From an uncultured Porphyromonadaceae bacterium (GTDB lineage Bacteria; Bacteroidota; Bacteroidia; Bacteroidales; Muribaculaceae): a stretch of DNA of 64,000 bases. This document shows positions 46,112 through 54,382 of this stretch, in pieces; position 1 is the stretch's first letter, and the number at the start of each line of letters is the position of its first letter. The position numbers were made by a program, and so were the translations under genes. The stretch covers positions 1-64,000 of the forward strand of contig UQKE01000007.1 of the NCBI GenBank assembly GCA_900541555.1, given 5' to 3'. The notes below the pieces were generated by a model, which searched no databases, was not told the DNA's origin, and was given only the letters and a program-made list of their open reading frames with translations.

Positions 46112-47347
46112 ATGAAACGATCCCTATTTCTTGTCACATTGCTTCTCTCTATCGTCCTGCCGGCATTCGCAGACGACTTCTCCTACCAAGACGGCCGAGC
46201 AAGCCTTTCTCCCTACCCGACCGACAGGGTAGCCAGAGAATTTCCGGATTCGCTGACGCCGATATTTGTCAACCACGTAGGCCGCCACGGCTCGCGATAT
46301 CCCGCCGGATCGCTCCACACAATGATGATGAAACGCGCACTGGACAAAGCCAATTCGCTGAACACAATCACGCCGCTCGGCAAACAACTGCTCGAAGAAG
46401 TCGACGCCGTCATCGAAACGACCGCCGGAAGATGGGGCGCACTCGACTCTATCGGCGAATCGGAGCATCGCAACATCGCAGAACGGCTGTTCCGCAGCTG
46501 CCCCGAGTTGCTCGACAGCGCGCGCGTCGTCGCCATTTCGTCCTATTCTCCCCGCAGCATCAAGAGCATGTATGCATTCCTGCACCGTCTGACCGAACTG
46601 TCGAGCAACATCGACGCGACAGCCGCATCCGGTCGCCGTTTCAACCCGCTGATGCGCAATTTCGACGAAGACGAAGCCTATAAGTCATTTCGCACCGACA
46701 CTGCCTATCTCGCCACTTACAACCGCTTCCTGTCGGGCAACATCACAATCGACCCGCTTTTGCGCGTCCTCGGCGAAAACTACCCACTCGACTACGACAC
46801 CACCGCCGACCTCGCCTTGGCGGAATACTACGTGTCGGCCGGCATGAACGCCATGGGGCTGACGAGCGACGCATCCCAATATTTCACCATAGAAGAATAC
46901 CGCAATTTGTGGTCGATTTTCAACTTCCGGCAATATCTGCTCTATTCCGCATCCACGCTTTCATCCCGTCCGGCAGAAATTGCAGCGCCATTGCTGCAAG
47001 ACATTGTCATGACCGCCGACAGCGTATTGACCGGAAAACTCCACATTGCTGCCAAGTTCCGTTTCGGCCACGCCGAAACACTCATGCCCTTGCTCGCATT
47101 GATGCAACTTCCCGGATGCCACTATCTGACAAACTATTTCGACACCGTTGCCGACGAATGGAAAGACTTCGCATCGTTTCCAATGGCTGCCAACTTGCAA
47201 CTCGTCTACTTCAAAGCGCCGTCGGGCAGCATCTTCGTGAGAGGCGACCTCAATGAAAGGCCCGTCAATTTAATCCCCGGAAAACCCATTTATGTCGAAT
47301 GGAACGATTTGCGCTCATACTGGTTGGGATTACTGCCTTTGGAGTAG
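46112..47347 (+). CDS. MINPP-like histidine acid phosphatase (phytase)
   Basis: The 411-residue secreted enzyme (signal MKRSLFLVTLLLSIVLPAFA) has the histidine-phosphatase site VGRHGSRYP at residues 57-65 and the MINPP-type acid motif HAE at 320-322 (FGHAETLMPL), in place of the HD of ordinary acid phosphatases. It resembles the bacterial multiple inositol polyphosphate phosphatases, which strip phosphate from phytate in the periplasm or on surface vesicles. The frame reaches back to an ATG at 46043, which is upstream of the proximal promoter, so 46112 is used. Single gene. Confidence 0.9.
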   Translation: MKRSLFLVTLLLSIVLPAFADDFSYQDGRASLSPYPTDRVAREFPDSLTPIFVNHVGRHGSRYPAGSLHTMMMKRALDKANSLNTITPLGKQLLEEVDAVIETTAGRWGALDSIGESEHRNIAERLFRSCPELLDSARVVAISSYSPRSIKSMYAFLHRLTELSSNIDATAASGRRFNPLMRNFDEDEAYKSFRTDTAYLATYNRFLSGNITIDPLLRVLGENYPLDYDTTADLALAEYYVSAGMNAMGLTSDASQYFTIEEYRNLWSIFNFRQYLLYSASTLSSRPAEIAAPLLQDIVMTADSVLTGKLHIAAKFRFGHAETLMPLLALMQLPGCHYLTNYFDTVADEWKDFASFPMAANLQLVYFKAPSGSIFVRGDLNERPVNLIPGKPIYVEWNDLRSYWLGLLPLE

Positions 47348-47425
47348 CAAAATGCTTGTTTTTAGCCCCATTTTAAGCGCAAATGGTTAAATAATGCAAA
47401 CAGGGCTCATTTTCTTTGCGAAATA
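47348..47425. other. Non-coding gap, first part
   Basis: The gene-free stretch 47348-47986 begins here. I see a weak small inverted repeat (CCATTT/AAATGG) after the phosphatase stop and nothing else. Confidence 0.5.
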
Positions 47426-47458
47426 TTTGCATCGAGCCAAAAACAGGATATATATTTG
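47426..47458 (+). promoter_or_regulatory. Promoter of a putative small RNA
   Basis: TTTG at 47426-47429 and TATATTTG at 47451-47458 are 21 bases apart, one of the cleanest -33/-7 pairs in the window. Transcription would start near 47462. Confidence 0.75.
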
Positions 47459-47461
47459 CAA

Positions 47462-47534
47462 CAAGTTTTTCATGGTATTAGATTTTAAGGTAGAAAGGTT
47501 ATTTGTTGAGAAACAAGTAACTTTTTTATTTTTG
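47462..47534 (+). ncRNA. Putative small RNA or terminated leader
   Basis: Between the promoter and a terminator lies a transcript of about 65-70 bases with no credible gene following it. It reads CATGGTATTAGATTTTAAGG in its middle, then a 10-bp stem (47498-47507 with 47512-47521) closed by a GAGA tetraloop, then the T-rich run at 47522-47534. A short frame from the ATG at 47472 runs through the stem and is probably not translated. The next gene has its own promoter 370 bases on. I have a memory of similar CATGGTATTAGATTT elements in Bacteroidales intergenic regions, but cannot confirm it. Confidence 0.55.
47498..47534 (+). terminator. Terminator of the putative small RNA
   Basis: Stem of ten pairs including one G-U, a GAGA loop, then CTTTTTTATTTTTG. 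This ends any transcript from the promoter at 47451 after about 65-70 bases. Confidence 0.8.
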
Positions 47535-47885
47535 CCCTTTTCTGCCGCCCGCCGCACCGACGGTACAACTTCCCCGCCCCAGCGCAAAAACCAAGACAAG
47601 AACAAGCCATGCAATCCTGAAAAACCCAAATAAACGCCTTGCCTCCCAAGTCCGCACAACCCACAACGCCCCATCCACAAAATCATCATGCTTTTCTTCA
47701 TTCCCGCTGCCTTTGAGTCAGTAGAAAAAAAGATATAAATGAATTTGTTTGCGTATTGGCCAATTTCACCAACCTCACAACCCTTAACTCTAAACTCACA
47801 TCCCCTCTAAAAACCGACTGTTTCTATTTCTTTCGCCCATACCCGCATCTGTCAACACAACGAAAGCCGCCTTTTGTTGTGTTTT
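47535..47885. other. Non-coding gap, second part
   Basis: No gene, RNA or repeat is recognised here. It has a C-rich stretch around 47570-47660 and an AT-rich one near 47700-47760. Open frames on either strand lack codon bias and start sites. Confidence 0.5.
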
Positions 47886-47916
47886 TTTGATTTCATTAAA
47901 ACAATTTATATCTTTG
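47886..47916 (+). promoter_or_regulatory. Promoter of the tandem barrel genes
   Basis: TTTG (47886-47889) and TATCTTTG (47909-47916) are 19 bases apart. The start near 47920 leaves a leader of about 67 bases before the ATG at 47987. Confidence 0.7.
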
Positions 47917-47986
47917 TCATGCCAAAGTGTTGGGTCTAACAATTGTTCCAAATCTAATCACTCATAATCAGAAAAACAGCAAAACC

Positions 47987-48604
47987 ATGAAGCAAATGAA
48001 ATTCAAATTTCGCAAAATCTTTCCGGCAATCGTCGCATTGCTAGCAGTATCCACAGGACAAGCAGCCGAACCGGAAACAGCTGTCAACATCGACTATCGC
48101 CATTGGGAAGAATCGCGCCATGAACTCCGAGGCTACAAAGGCTTTGTTGAGGCGGGCTATTCATGGTATTTCAAAAACTTCAACCCCATAGCATCGGAAT
48201 TAATCACAAACACATCTCCGAAATTCAGCTTGCTCACATCGCACGGCTATCAATTCACCAACAATTTCTACCTCGGTGGAGGAGTTGGCATCGACCATTA
48301 CACCACATGGAAGCGCACCACAATGCCAATCTTCGGAAACATCCGCGTAAACCTGTTGGGAAACAATCGCTATTCGCCCCTATTCGACTTGAAAGGCGGT
48401 TATTCCATTGGCGAGCAAGAAGGTCTCTATGTGGGTATTCAAGCAGGCGTGCGTGTCAAAACTACAAAACGGCAAGCCGCCTATGCCGTTTTCGACTTGG
48501 CATACCAATACGACAAAAAAGGATACGACATTGATCTCGACGGAGTGCGCGACGAGCAAACCTGCGCCCTTTCGATTGGTTTCAAAGTGGGTTATGAATT
48601 TTAA
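47987..48604 (+). CDS. Outer-membrane beta-barrel protein, paralog 1
   Basis: The 205-residue protein has a signal peptide (FRKIFPAIVALLAVSTGQA) and eight or so amphipathic strands (GYKGFVEAGYSWYF, HGYQFTNNFYLGGGVGI, MPIFGNIRVNLL, YVGIQAGVRVKTTKRQAA), ending in SIGFKVGYEF, an aromatic barrel end. The frame extends to a GTG at 47927, but that is beside the predicted start of transcription. It is paralogous to the next gene; shared blocks include RHELRGY/RHTLQGY, HGYQF, TSMPIF/TTMPIF and RRQAA/KRQAA. Small OmpA/porin-like barrels of this kind may be structural or stress proteins. Confidence 0.82.
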   Translation: MKQMKFKFRKIFPAIVALLAVSTGQAAEPETAVNIDYRHWEESRHELRGYKGFVEAGYSWYFKNFNPIASELITNTSPKFSLLTSHGYQFTNNFYLGGGVGIDHYTTWKRTTMPIFGNIRVNLLGNNRYSPLFDLKGGYSIGEQEGLYVGIQAGVRVKTTKRQAAYAVFDLAYQYDKKGYDIDLDGVRDEQTCALSIGFKVGYEF

Positions 48605-48615
48605 AACAGCGAACA

Positions 48616-49215
48616 ATGAAAACTAAAATAATTGTAACATTCGCGCTTTGCGCGGTTTCAGCAATTGCATCAGTAGCGCAAGGCAGCGACACCGCCACAC
48701 TGCAAAACTACCAAAAATGGCAATCGCGCCACACGCTCCAAGGCTACCGATGGACAGTGGAAGCCGCCTACGAATTCGACATCGACAACACGAAAGTGCA
48801 AGCGCTCAACGCACTCGACGACAAAATTCCGATCGACAACCGCAACTTCAATTTCGCGACCGTCCACGGCTACCAATTCAATAATTTCTTCTATTTGGGA
48901 GCCGGCATCGGGGTGCAACGATACACAGCCGTAAACGCCACCTCCATGCCGATTTTCGCCGATCTTCGCGTGAATTTCCTCAACGACCGCAAACTGACGC
49001 CATATGCCGACTTCCGAATCGGAGGCGCGATAGGCCGAATCGGAGGATTTCGCGCCACTGCCATGCTGGGAGTTCGCATCAAGACCATCCGCAGGCAAGC
49101 AGCATTGATTGGCATCGGCATCACGAAAGAAAACGACTACCCCTGCCACGCCGTAAGCGGAACGGAATATTTCGAAGGCACAACCCTCGGCATCCGGATC
49201 GGATACGAATTCTGA
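48616..49215 (+). CDS. Outer-membrane beta-barrel protein, paralog 2
   Basis: The 199-residue protein has a signal peptide (MKTKIIVTFALCAVSAIASVAQG) and the same strand order as the gene 12 bases upstream, ending GIRIGYEF. The two look like a tandem duplication that has diverged to under half identity, judging by eye. They share one promoter. Function unknown. Confidence 0.82.
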   Translation: MKTKIIVTFALCAVSAIASVAQGSDTATLQNYQKWQSRHTLQGYRWTVEAAYEFDIDNTKVQALNALDDKIPIDNRNFNFATVHGYQFNNFFYLGAGIGVQRYTAVNATSMPIFADLRVNFLNDRKLTPYADFRIGGAIGRIGGFRATAMLGVRIKTIRRQAALIGIGITKENDYPCHAVSGTEYFEGTTLGIRIGYEF

Positions 49216-49299
49216 CCCCCGACATGCGCCTGAACGCACAGATGGACTTGCCAAATAATCGCTTGCCGACTCGCCTTGGAAAAATCGTGGCAAATAAAA

Positions 49300-49330
49300 T
49301 TTGCAGTTACGGAAAAGATGCGTATCTTTG
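49300..49330 (+). promoter_or_regulatory. rpsO promoter
   Basis: TTTG (49300-49303) and TATCTTTG (49323-49330) are 19 bases apart, with TGCG before the -7 box. Start near 49334 leaves a leader of about 39 bases. Confidence 0.75.
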
Positions 49331-49372
49331 CCGCCACTAATCGAATATTAACTTTTTAAATTTCTTTTTAGT

Positions 49373-49648
49373 ATGTATTTAGGTGCTGAAGAAAAAAAGA
49401 AGATCTTCGAGAAATACGGTAAGTCGAATACTGATACTGGATCGCCTGAATCTCAGATTGCATTATTTTCTGTCCGTATTGCTCATTTGACTGAACACTT
49501 GAAGTCAAATCACAAAGATCATAACACAACTCGAGCTCTTAAACGCCTTGTCGGCAAGCGTCGTCGCCTTCTCGACTATTTGATCAAAGTCGACATCGAA
49601 CGCTACCGCGCAATCATCGCGAAAGAAGAACTCGGAATCAGAAAGTAA
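49373..49648 (+). CDS. rpsO: 30S ribosomal protein S15
   Basis: The 91-residue protein has the S15 signature ([20 protein letters not shown] near 17-36, then [21 protein letters not shown] and [10 protein letters not shown]). It binds 16S rRNA early in 30S assembly. Codons end in T much more than in neighbouring genes (GGT, GCT, ACT, TCT, CGT, CCT), as expected for a strongly expressed gene. Own promoter and terminator; the leader of about 39 bases could hold the usual S15 autoregulation but I see no clear site. Confidence 0.97.
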   Translation: MYLGAEEKKKIFEKYGKSNTDTGSPESQIALFSVRIAHLTEHLKSNHKDHNTTRALKRLVGKRRRLLDYLIKVDIERYRAIIAKEELGIRK

Positions 49649-49669
49649 GCGGCTGCAAGCCTCTACGAC

Positions 49670-49710
49670 AAAAAAGGTTGCCTTTCCAACAAAACGGGGC
49701 AGCCTTTTTT
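49670..49710 (+). terminator. rpsO terminator
   Basis: AAAAAAGGTTGCC (49670-49682) and GGCAGCCTTTTTT (49698-49710) form a stem with one mismatch and a T run, 22 bases after the stop. Confidence 0.85.
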
Positions 49711-49802
49711 CGTTTGAGAATGCGATTTAAATATCGCTAAAAACTACCACATTCCAAAGGTTTTACGTATTTTCGCAGTTGTTATTTATTTTGAGGAAAA
49801 AC

Positions 49803-50246
49803 ATGGACAAAATCACAGTAAAAATAATCAACGAATCGAGCAACGACCTTCCACAATATGCCACGCCTTATGCGGCCGGAATGGACTTGCGAGCCAATTT
49901 GAAAGAGCCCGTCACATTGCAACCGCTCGAACGGCGGCTCATCCCGACAGGCATTCGCATCGAATTGCCGGAAGGCTATGAATGCCAAATTCGCCCCCGA
50001 AGCGGATTGGCCCTGAAAAGCGGCATCACCGTGCTCAACACCCCCGGCACCATTGATGCCGACTATCGCGGAGAAATCGGCGTGATACTCGTCAACCTCT
50101 CCGACAAGCCATTTACGGTCAATCACGGCGAACGCATCTGCCAAATGGTGGTGGCTCGCCATGCCTCCGTCGAATGGCAACCGTCCGACAACCTTGCCGA
50201 AAGCAACCGCGGCGACGGCGGCTTCGGGCATACCGGCATCAAATAA
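49803..50246 (+). CDS. dut: dUTP diphosphatase
   Basis: The 147-residue trimeric enzyme hydrolyses dUTP to dUMP. The five motifs are present: YAAGMDLRA (I), RPRSGLALK (II), [13 protein letters not shown] (III), [11 protein letters not shown] (IV) and [10 protein letters not shown] (V). The frame extends to 49779, but ATG at 49803 after a GAGGA site is the better start. It is first in a run with a TPR protein, DUF4292 and an EnvC-like protein. Confidence 0.97.
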   Translation: MDKITVKIINESSNDLPQYATPYAAGMDLRANLKEPVTLQPLERRLIPTGIRIELPEGYECQIRPRSGLALKSGITVLNTPGTIDADYRGEIGVILVNLSDKPFTVNHGERICQMVVARHASVEWQPSDNLAESNRGDGGFGHTGIK

Positions 50247-50288
50247 CGACAATCAAGAAAACGAACGACATTGAGAATATTTCGCAAC

Positions 50289-52037
50289 GTGAAAAAATCA
50301 ATCAAACACATATCCATTGCCATCTGCTTGTCGACATTCATGCTGCCCATGTTCGCGCAATACGGCACGCACGAAGCCGACAAAAAGAAAGCGCAATACA
50401 TATTTTTGGAAGCCATCGCCAAAAACACGGAAAACGACGCTTCCGCTTCCTTCGACTTGCTGCAAGCAGCCCACAGCCTCGATCCCGAAAATCCGACGAT
50501 CGGATTCTATTACGGAATGTCGATCCTGTCGGCCGACGAAGTGGAAAAAGAAGAGATGGACACCGCGTTAAGCCTGATGAAACGCAACACGCTTCTCCGC
50601 CCCGACGATTTTTATGAGAACTACATTTATGCCATTCTCTGCTCGTCGATTTCCGACTATGACGAAACAATTCGTGTCGTGGAAACATTGCTGAAAAAAT
50701 ATCCCGACCGCATACAGATGTACCCCGTGCTTGCCAAAAGCTACGCTTCAAAGAACGAGTTCGGAAAAGCCGTTGCCGTAATCGACAGCCTCGAAAAAAC
50801 AGAAGGAAGATCGACATCGACGACAATCATGAAAATCGGCTATTTGCTCAACATGAACGACACGGCAGCCATCATCGCGACAGGAAAACAATACTTGTCC
50901 GACGCGCCAAAAAGCGTCGAGCCAAACACCCTGATGGGCAACGTTTATGCACAATTGGGTATGCCCGACAGCGCATTTGTCTACTACGACAAAGCCCTTG
51001 CCATCGACCCCGACTACGGATATGCCAACCTGCAAAAGGCAAACTTGTATTACAGCACCGGCGATTCGACCAATTATGAAAAGGAAATCACCTCGGTCCT
51101 CTTAAACAAAAACATCGAAGTGGGAACAAAAGTGGACATCCTCACCGACTACATCCGCACCCACATCCAGCAAAACGACTCTTCCGACAGAGTCGACAAC
51201 ATGTTTGCCACGATTCTCGAACAGCACAGCCACGAAGCGCAAATACACAGGCTCTACTGCGACTATCTCACCTACCGTGGAAAATACGACGCGGCAGCCG
51301 AGCAGCTATCGTACACCGTCGACATCGATCCGTCCGACCCAAAAGACTGGGAACGGCTCATGTGGCTCTACACATTCAGCGAAAAGCCGGAAAAAGCCAT
51401 TGAAACCGGAAGCAAGGCTTTAAGCTACGACCCCGAACACATCACTTACTACCAAATTATCGGGGCAGCCTACTACAACATGGGCGATTACGACAAAAGC
51501 ATCGAGTACTACGACACATTGCTCGAAAAAAACAAGACGCTCATGCTTGTCAATGAAGCCGACATCTATTCCGCATTGGCCGAAAGCTACAATCAGAAAG
51601 GCGACATTGCCGCCACTTTGCGCAACTACGAAATATCATTGGAAATAGAGCCCGACAATCCGCTCGCGCTCAACAACTACGCCTATTCCCTATGCATAAG
51701 CTATTCAGAAAATGCCGACTCGCTTGCAAAAGCCGAAAAAATGTCGAAGCGCTCCATCGATATCGAACCGGAAAATTCTTCTTCGTTAGACACCTATGCG
51801 TGGATCATGTTCCTCAAACGCGATTATAAAACCGCGCTCGAATATATCGAGAAAGCAATGGAAAATGCAGATTCCGAACGCAACAACGCCGAACTTCTCG
51901 AACATTATGGCGACATTTTGTTCATGTTGGGACGTCCCGACGAAGCTCTGGAACAATGGAAAAAAGCATTGGAAGAAAATCCGGATTCCGAATTGTTGAA
52001 GAAAAAAGTCGACCACAAAACGTATTTCTATGAATGA
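50289..52037 (+). CDS. TPR repeat protein with signal peptide
   Basis: The product (582 residues) is exported; the signal begins at V/MKKSIKHISIAICLSTFMLPM and is followed by at least ten TPR units (for example PNTLMGNVYAQLGMPDSAFV, YYQIIGAAYYNMGDYDKSIE, LALNNYAYSLCISYSENA). There is no ATG before the signal peptide; GTG at 50289 gives a normal one, and TTG at 50271 is the only other choice. It lies between dut and the DUF4292 lipoprotein and overlaps the latter by 8 bases. It may organise envelope assembly, but no target is known. Confidence 0.82.
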   Translation: MKKSIKHISIAICLSTFMLPMFAQYGTHEADKKKAQYIFLEAIAKNTENDASASFDLLQAAHSLDPENPTIGFYYGMSILSADEVEKEEMDTALSLMKRNTLLRPDDFYENYIYAILCSSISDYDETIRVVETLLKKYPDRIQMYPVLAKSYASKNEFGKAVAVIDSLEKTEGRSTSTTIMKIGYLLNMNDTAAIIATGKQYLSDAPKSVEPNTLMGNVYAQLGMPDSAFVYYDKALAIDPDYGYANLQKANLYYSTGDSTNYEKEITSVLLNKNIEVGTKVDILTDYIRTHIQQNDSSDRVDNMFATILEQHSHEAQIHRLYCDYLTYRGKYDAAAEQLSYTVDIDPSDPKDWERLMWLYTFSEKPEKAIETGSKALSYDPEHITYYQIIGAAYYNMGDYDKSIEYYDTLLEKNKTLMLVNEADIYSALAESYNQKGDIAATLRNYEISLEIEPDNPLALNNYAYSLCISYSENADSLAKAEKMSKRSIDIEPENSSSLDTYAWIMFLKRDYKTALEYIEKAMENADSERNNAELLEHYGDILFMLGRPDEALEQWKKALEENPDSELLKKKVDHKTYFYE

Positions 52038-52884
52038 CATACGTATCCTAATCGTCGTGCCTTTGCTTGCCGTGCTTCTTGCTTCCTGCGGGGCATCAAA
52101 GCAAATTGCGGCTATTCCGTCGCAAGACGGCATCGAGTCTGAAATCCAAATCGAGACAGATTGGGACGCTTCGCCCTATAATCCCGCCACCGTCGCCGAA
52201 TCCATTCCGGAATGGACCGACCTGACCGCTTCCGGCGACATCGTCATCGATGCATCCGGAAAGTTGAAAAGCGCTTTCCAAATGAAAATGGTGCGCGGCA
52301 AGTCCGTCTCTTTCTCCCTGCGCCCGTTTTTAGGCATCGAAATGGGGAAAATATACATCGACTGCGACTCTGTCACGATTGTCGACAAATACCACAACCT
52401 ATATGTCAAAGACGCCATCGCTTCTTTCCTCGGCTCCGGCATCAGCATCGACAATTTGCAAAGCCTCCTGCTGGCTCGTCCTTTCGATTTGCAAACAGGC
52501 CCGCTTTCTTCCGAAAATCTAACCGATTTTGAAGCCTCGGCAACCGACGGCGACGGGCTATGGACGCTCTTCGCGCGCAACGTTGCCGATTCTTTCAGCT
52601 ATTTCTTCGACATGCACGAGAATCGGATAAACGCCTTCAACGTCGAACTAAACAGCGGGCAACTTTACGCCCTCCGATTCAGCGAATACCGAACCACCGA
52701 CAAAGGCGCGATTGCAGGAAAAATCTCTGCCAACATTCCTCTCGCAGGAATGGATATTTCTTTCGAACTGCGCTTCGGCAAATCCGTCAAATGGGACAAT
52801 GGCATCACAGACAGAATTTCCATTCCGAAAGATGCCCGACGCTATTCCCTTCCCCTCATTTTAAAAGCTCTTTCCAAACAATAA
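52030..52884 (+). CDS. DUF4292 lipoprotein
   Basis: The 284-residue lipoprotein (site LLASCGASK) has a long beta-sheet domain (WTDLTASGDIVIDASGKL, FLGIEMGKIYIDCDSVTIVD, KYHNLYVKDAI) similar to DUF4292, which is thought to have a LolA/LolB-like fold and may carry lipid or lipoprotein. It sits between the TPR gene and the EnvC-like gene, an arrangement I consider typical of Bacteroidales. No catalytic motif. Confidence 0.85.
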   Translation: MNDIRILIVVPLLAVLLASCGASKQIAAIPSQDGIESEIQIETDWDASPYNPATVAESIPEWTDLTASGDIVIDASGKLKSAFQMKMVRGKSVSFSLRPFLGIEMGKIYIDCDSVTIVDKYHNLYVKDAIASFLGSGISIDNLQSLLLARPFDLQTGPLSSENLTDFEASATDGDGLWTLFARNVADSFSYFFDMHENRINAFNVELNSGQLYALRFSEYRTTDKGAIAGKISANIPLAGMDISFELRFGKSVKWDNGITDRISIPKDARRYSLPLILKALSKQ

Positions 52885-52891
52885 CAACGCC

Positions 52892-54382
52892 ATGCTGAAA
52901 TCCATCATTTTCTATATTTCGACAATCCTGTGCGCAGCGACAGCCTTCGCGCAACAACCGGCCATGGACGATCTCAAACAGCAAACTCAAACTGCCCGCC
53001 AAGAAATACAGAAGACTTCCCAAAAAATCAAACAAAACAAAAACAAGACCCTCAAATCTCTCAACGACCTGAATCGCATCACTGCCGAAATCGGGGAAAA
53101 GCAAAAAGACATCGACGAAATAAACCGACAAATCATCGATATCAACGTCAAAATCCAAAACGTCAACCGCCATATCGCAGCTCGCGACTCCGCGCTTCGC
53201 GTGCTCCGCGAAAACTATCTGAAAGCCATTAAGAAAATCCGAAGCCACAACGCCACTGCCAACAACAGCAAAATGATGTTTCTGTTTTCGTCAGAATCGT
53301 TCCATCAAGCATACAGGCGCTTGCGCTACTTAAAAGAATTCTCGCGCTGGAGAGAAGGGCAAACCAAGCAAATCAAAAACGCAATGGCCGAACTCGAAAA
53401 GCAAAAACAGCAGTTGCAGGCTCTTCAAAAGGAAAAAAACGAAGCCTACAACACTATCAACAGCACGAAGCTCGCGCTTGAAGGCCAAAAGAACGAACAA
53501 AACCGAATGATTGCGGCATTGAAAACAGAACAAGGCAATTTGTTGCAGATACTTCATGAGCAACAACGCAAACTCGACGAACTCGACCGGCAATTGAACG
53601 CCCTCATCGAAGCCGAGCGACGCAAAGCCGAAGAAGAAGCGCGAATCGAAGCCGAACGGCGAAAAGCCGAAGAAGCCGAACGCGCCCGCATAGCCGAAGA
53701 GCGGCGCAAAGCCGAAGAGGAACGCATCCGGAAAGAACAAGAAGAAAAAGAAGCCGAACTGCAAAAAATAAAGCAACAGCAACAACAGGAAAAAGAGAAA
53801 AAAGAAAAAGAAGAACTCAAACGCCGCCGGCAAGAAATCGAACAGCGGCAAGAAGAGTTGCGCAAAGAAAAAGAGCGGCTTGAAAACGAAAGGGAGGAAG
53901 CTCGAAAAAAAGAAAAAGAGCGCAGAGAAGCCGGCTACCCCGATGAAAATGAAATCAAGCTGACAGGCAGCTTCGAAAGCAACAAAGGCAAACTGCCATA
54001 CCCCGTCACGGGAAGTTTCCGCGTTGTGAAGCCTTTTGGCAAACACAAGCATCCGGTGCTCGAATATGTCACCACCGACAATCCCGGAATCGAAATCGAA
54101 ACCGATGCCGGCGCAATGGCACGATCGGTGTTCGACGGAACCGTGTCCTATGTCTATCAAGTCAACAACGAGTATAACTACGTCGTCATCCTCAAACACG
54201 GCGAATACATCACCGTTTATGCCGGTTTGGAAACAATCGCCGTCAAAAAAGGCGATTCCGTCAAAGCCGGACAAGCATTGGGCTCGCTTTTCACAGACGT
54301 GAACGACGACGATCATGCCATGCTCCACTTCCAAGTGAGGAAAGGCAGCACGAAATTGAATCCGCAAGAATGGTTGAAATAA
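52892..54382 (+). CDS. EnvC-like murein hydrolase activator
   Basis: The 496-residue protein has a signal peptide (MLKSIIFYISTILCAATAFA), a long coiled coil (about 25-370, very rich in Glu, Lys, Gln and Arg) and a C-terminal M23/LytM domain (about 375-496: GKLPYPVTGSFRVVKPFGKH, DNPGIEIETD, AMLHFQVRKG). The zinc ligands are lost: the HxxxxD site reads KHPVLEYV and GIEIE, and the HxH site reads AMLHF. So it should not cut peptidoglycan itself but activate an amidase during division, as EnvC does. Eight bases separate it from DUF4292. Confidence 0.88.
   Translation: MLKSIIFYISTILCAATAFAQQPAMDDLKQQTQTARQEIQKTSQKIKQNKNKTLKSLNDLNRITAEIGEKQKDIDEINRQIIDINVKIQNVNRHIAARDSALRVLRENYLKAIKKIRSHNATANNSKMMFLFSSESFHQAYRRLRYLKEFSRWREGQTKQIKNAMAELEKQKQQLQALQKEKNEAYNTINSTKLALEGQKNEQNRMIAALKTEQGNLLQILHEQQRKLDELDRQLNALIEAERRKAEEEARIEAERRKAEEAERARIAEERRKAEEERIRKEQEEKEAELQKIKQQQQQEKEKKEKEELKRRRQEIEQRQEELRKEKERLENEREEARKKEKERREAGYPDENEIKLTGSFESNKGKLPYPVTGSFRVVKPFGKHKHPVLEYVTTDNPGIEIETDAGAMARSVFDGTVSYVYQVNNEYNYVVILKHGEYITVYAGLETIAVKKGDSVKAGQALGSLFTDVNDDDHAMLHFQVRKGSTKLNPQEWLK

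Noticed and set aside
47387-47701. ORF on the minus strand in the 47348-47986 gap
   Set aside because: It reads through the promoter and terminator of the putative small RNA, has low-complexity Gly/Leu content and no homology that I can see.
52892-54382. Active M23 endopeptidase
   Set aside because: The HxxxD and HxH zinc ligands are replaced, so an activator role is more likely.
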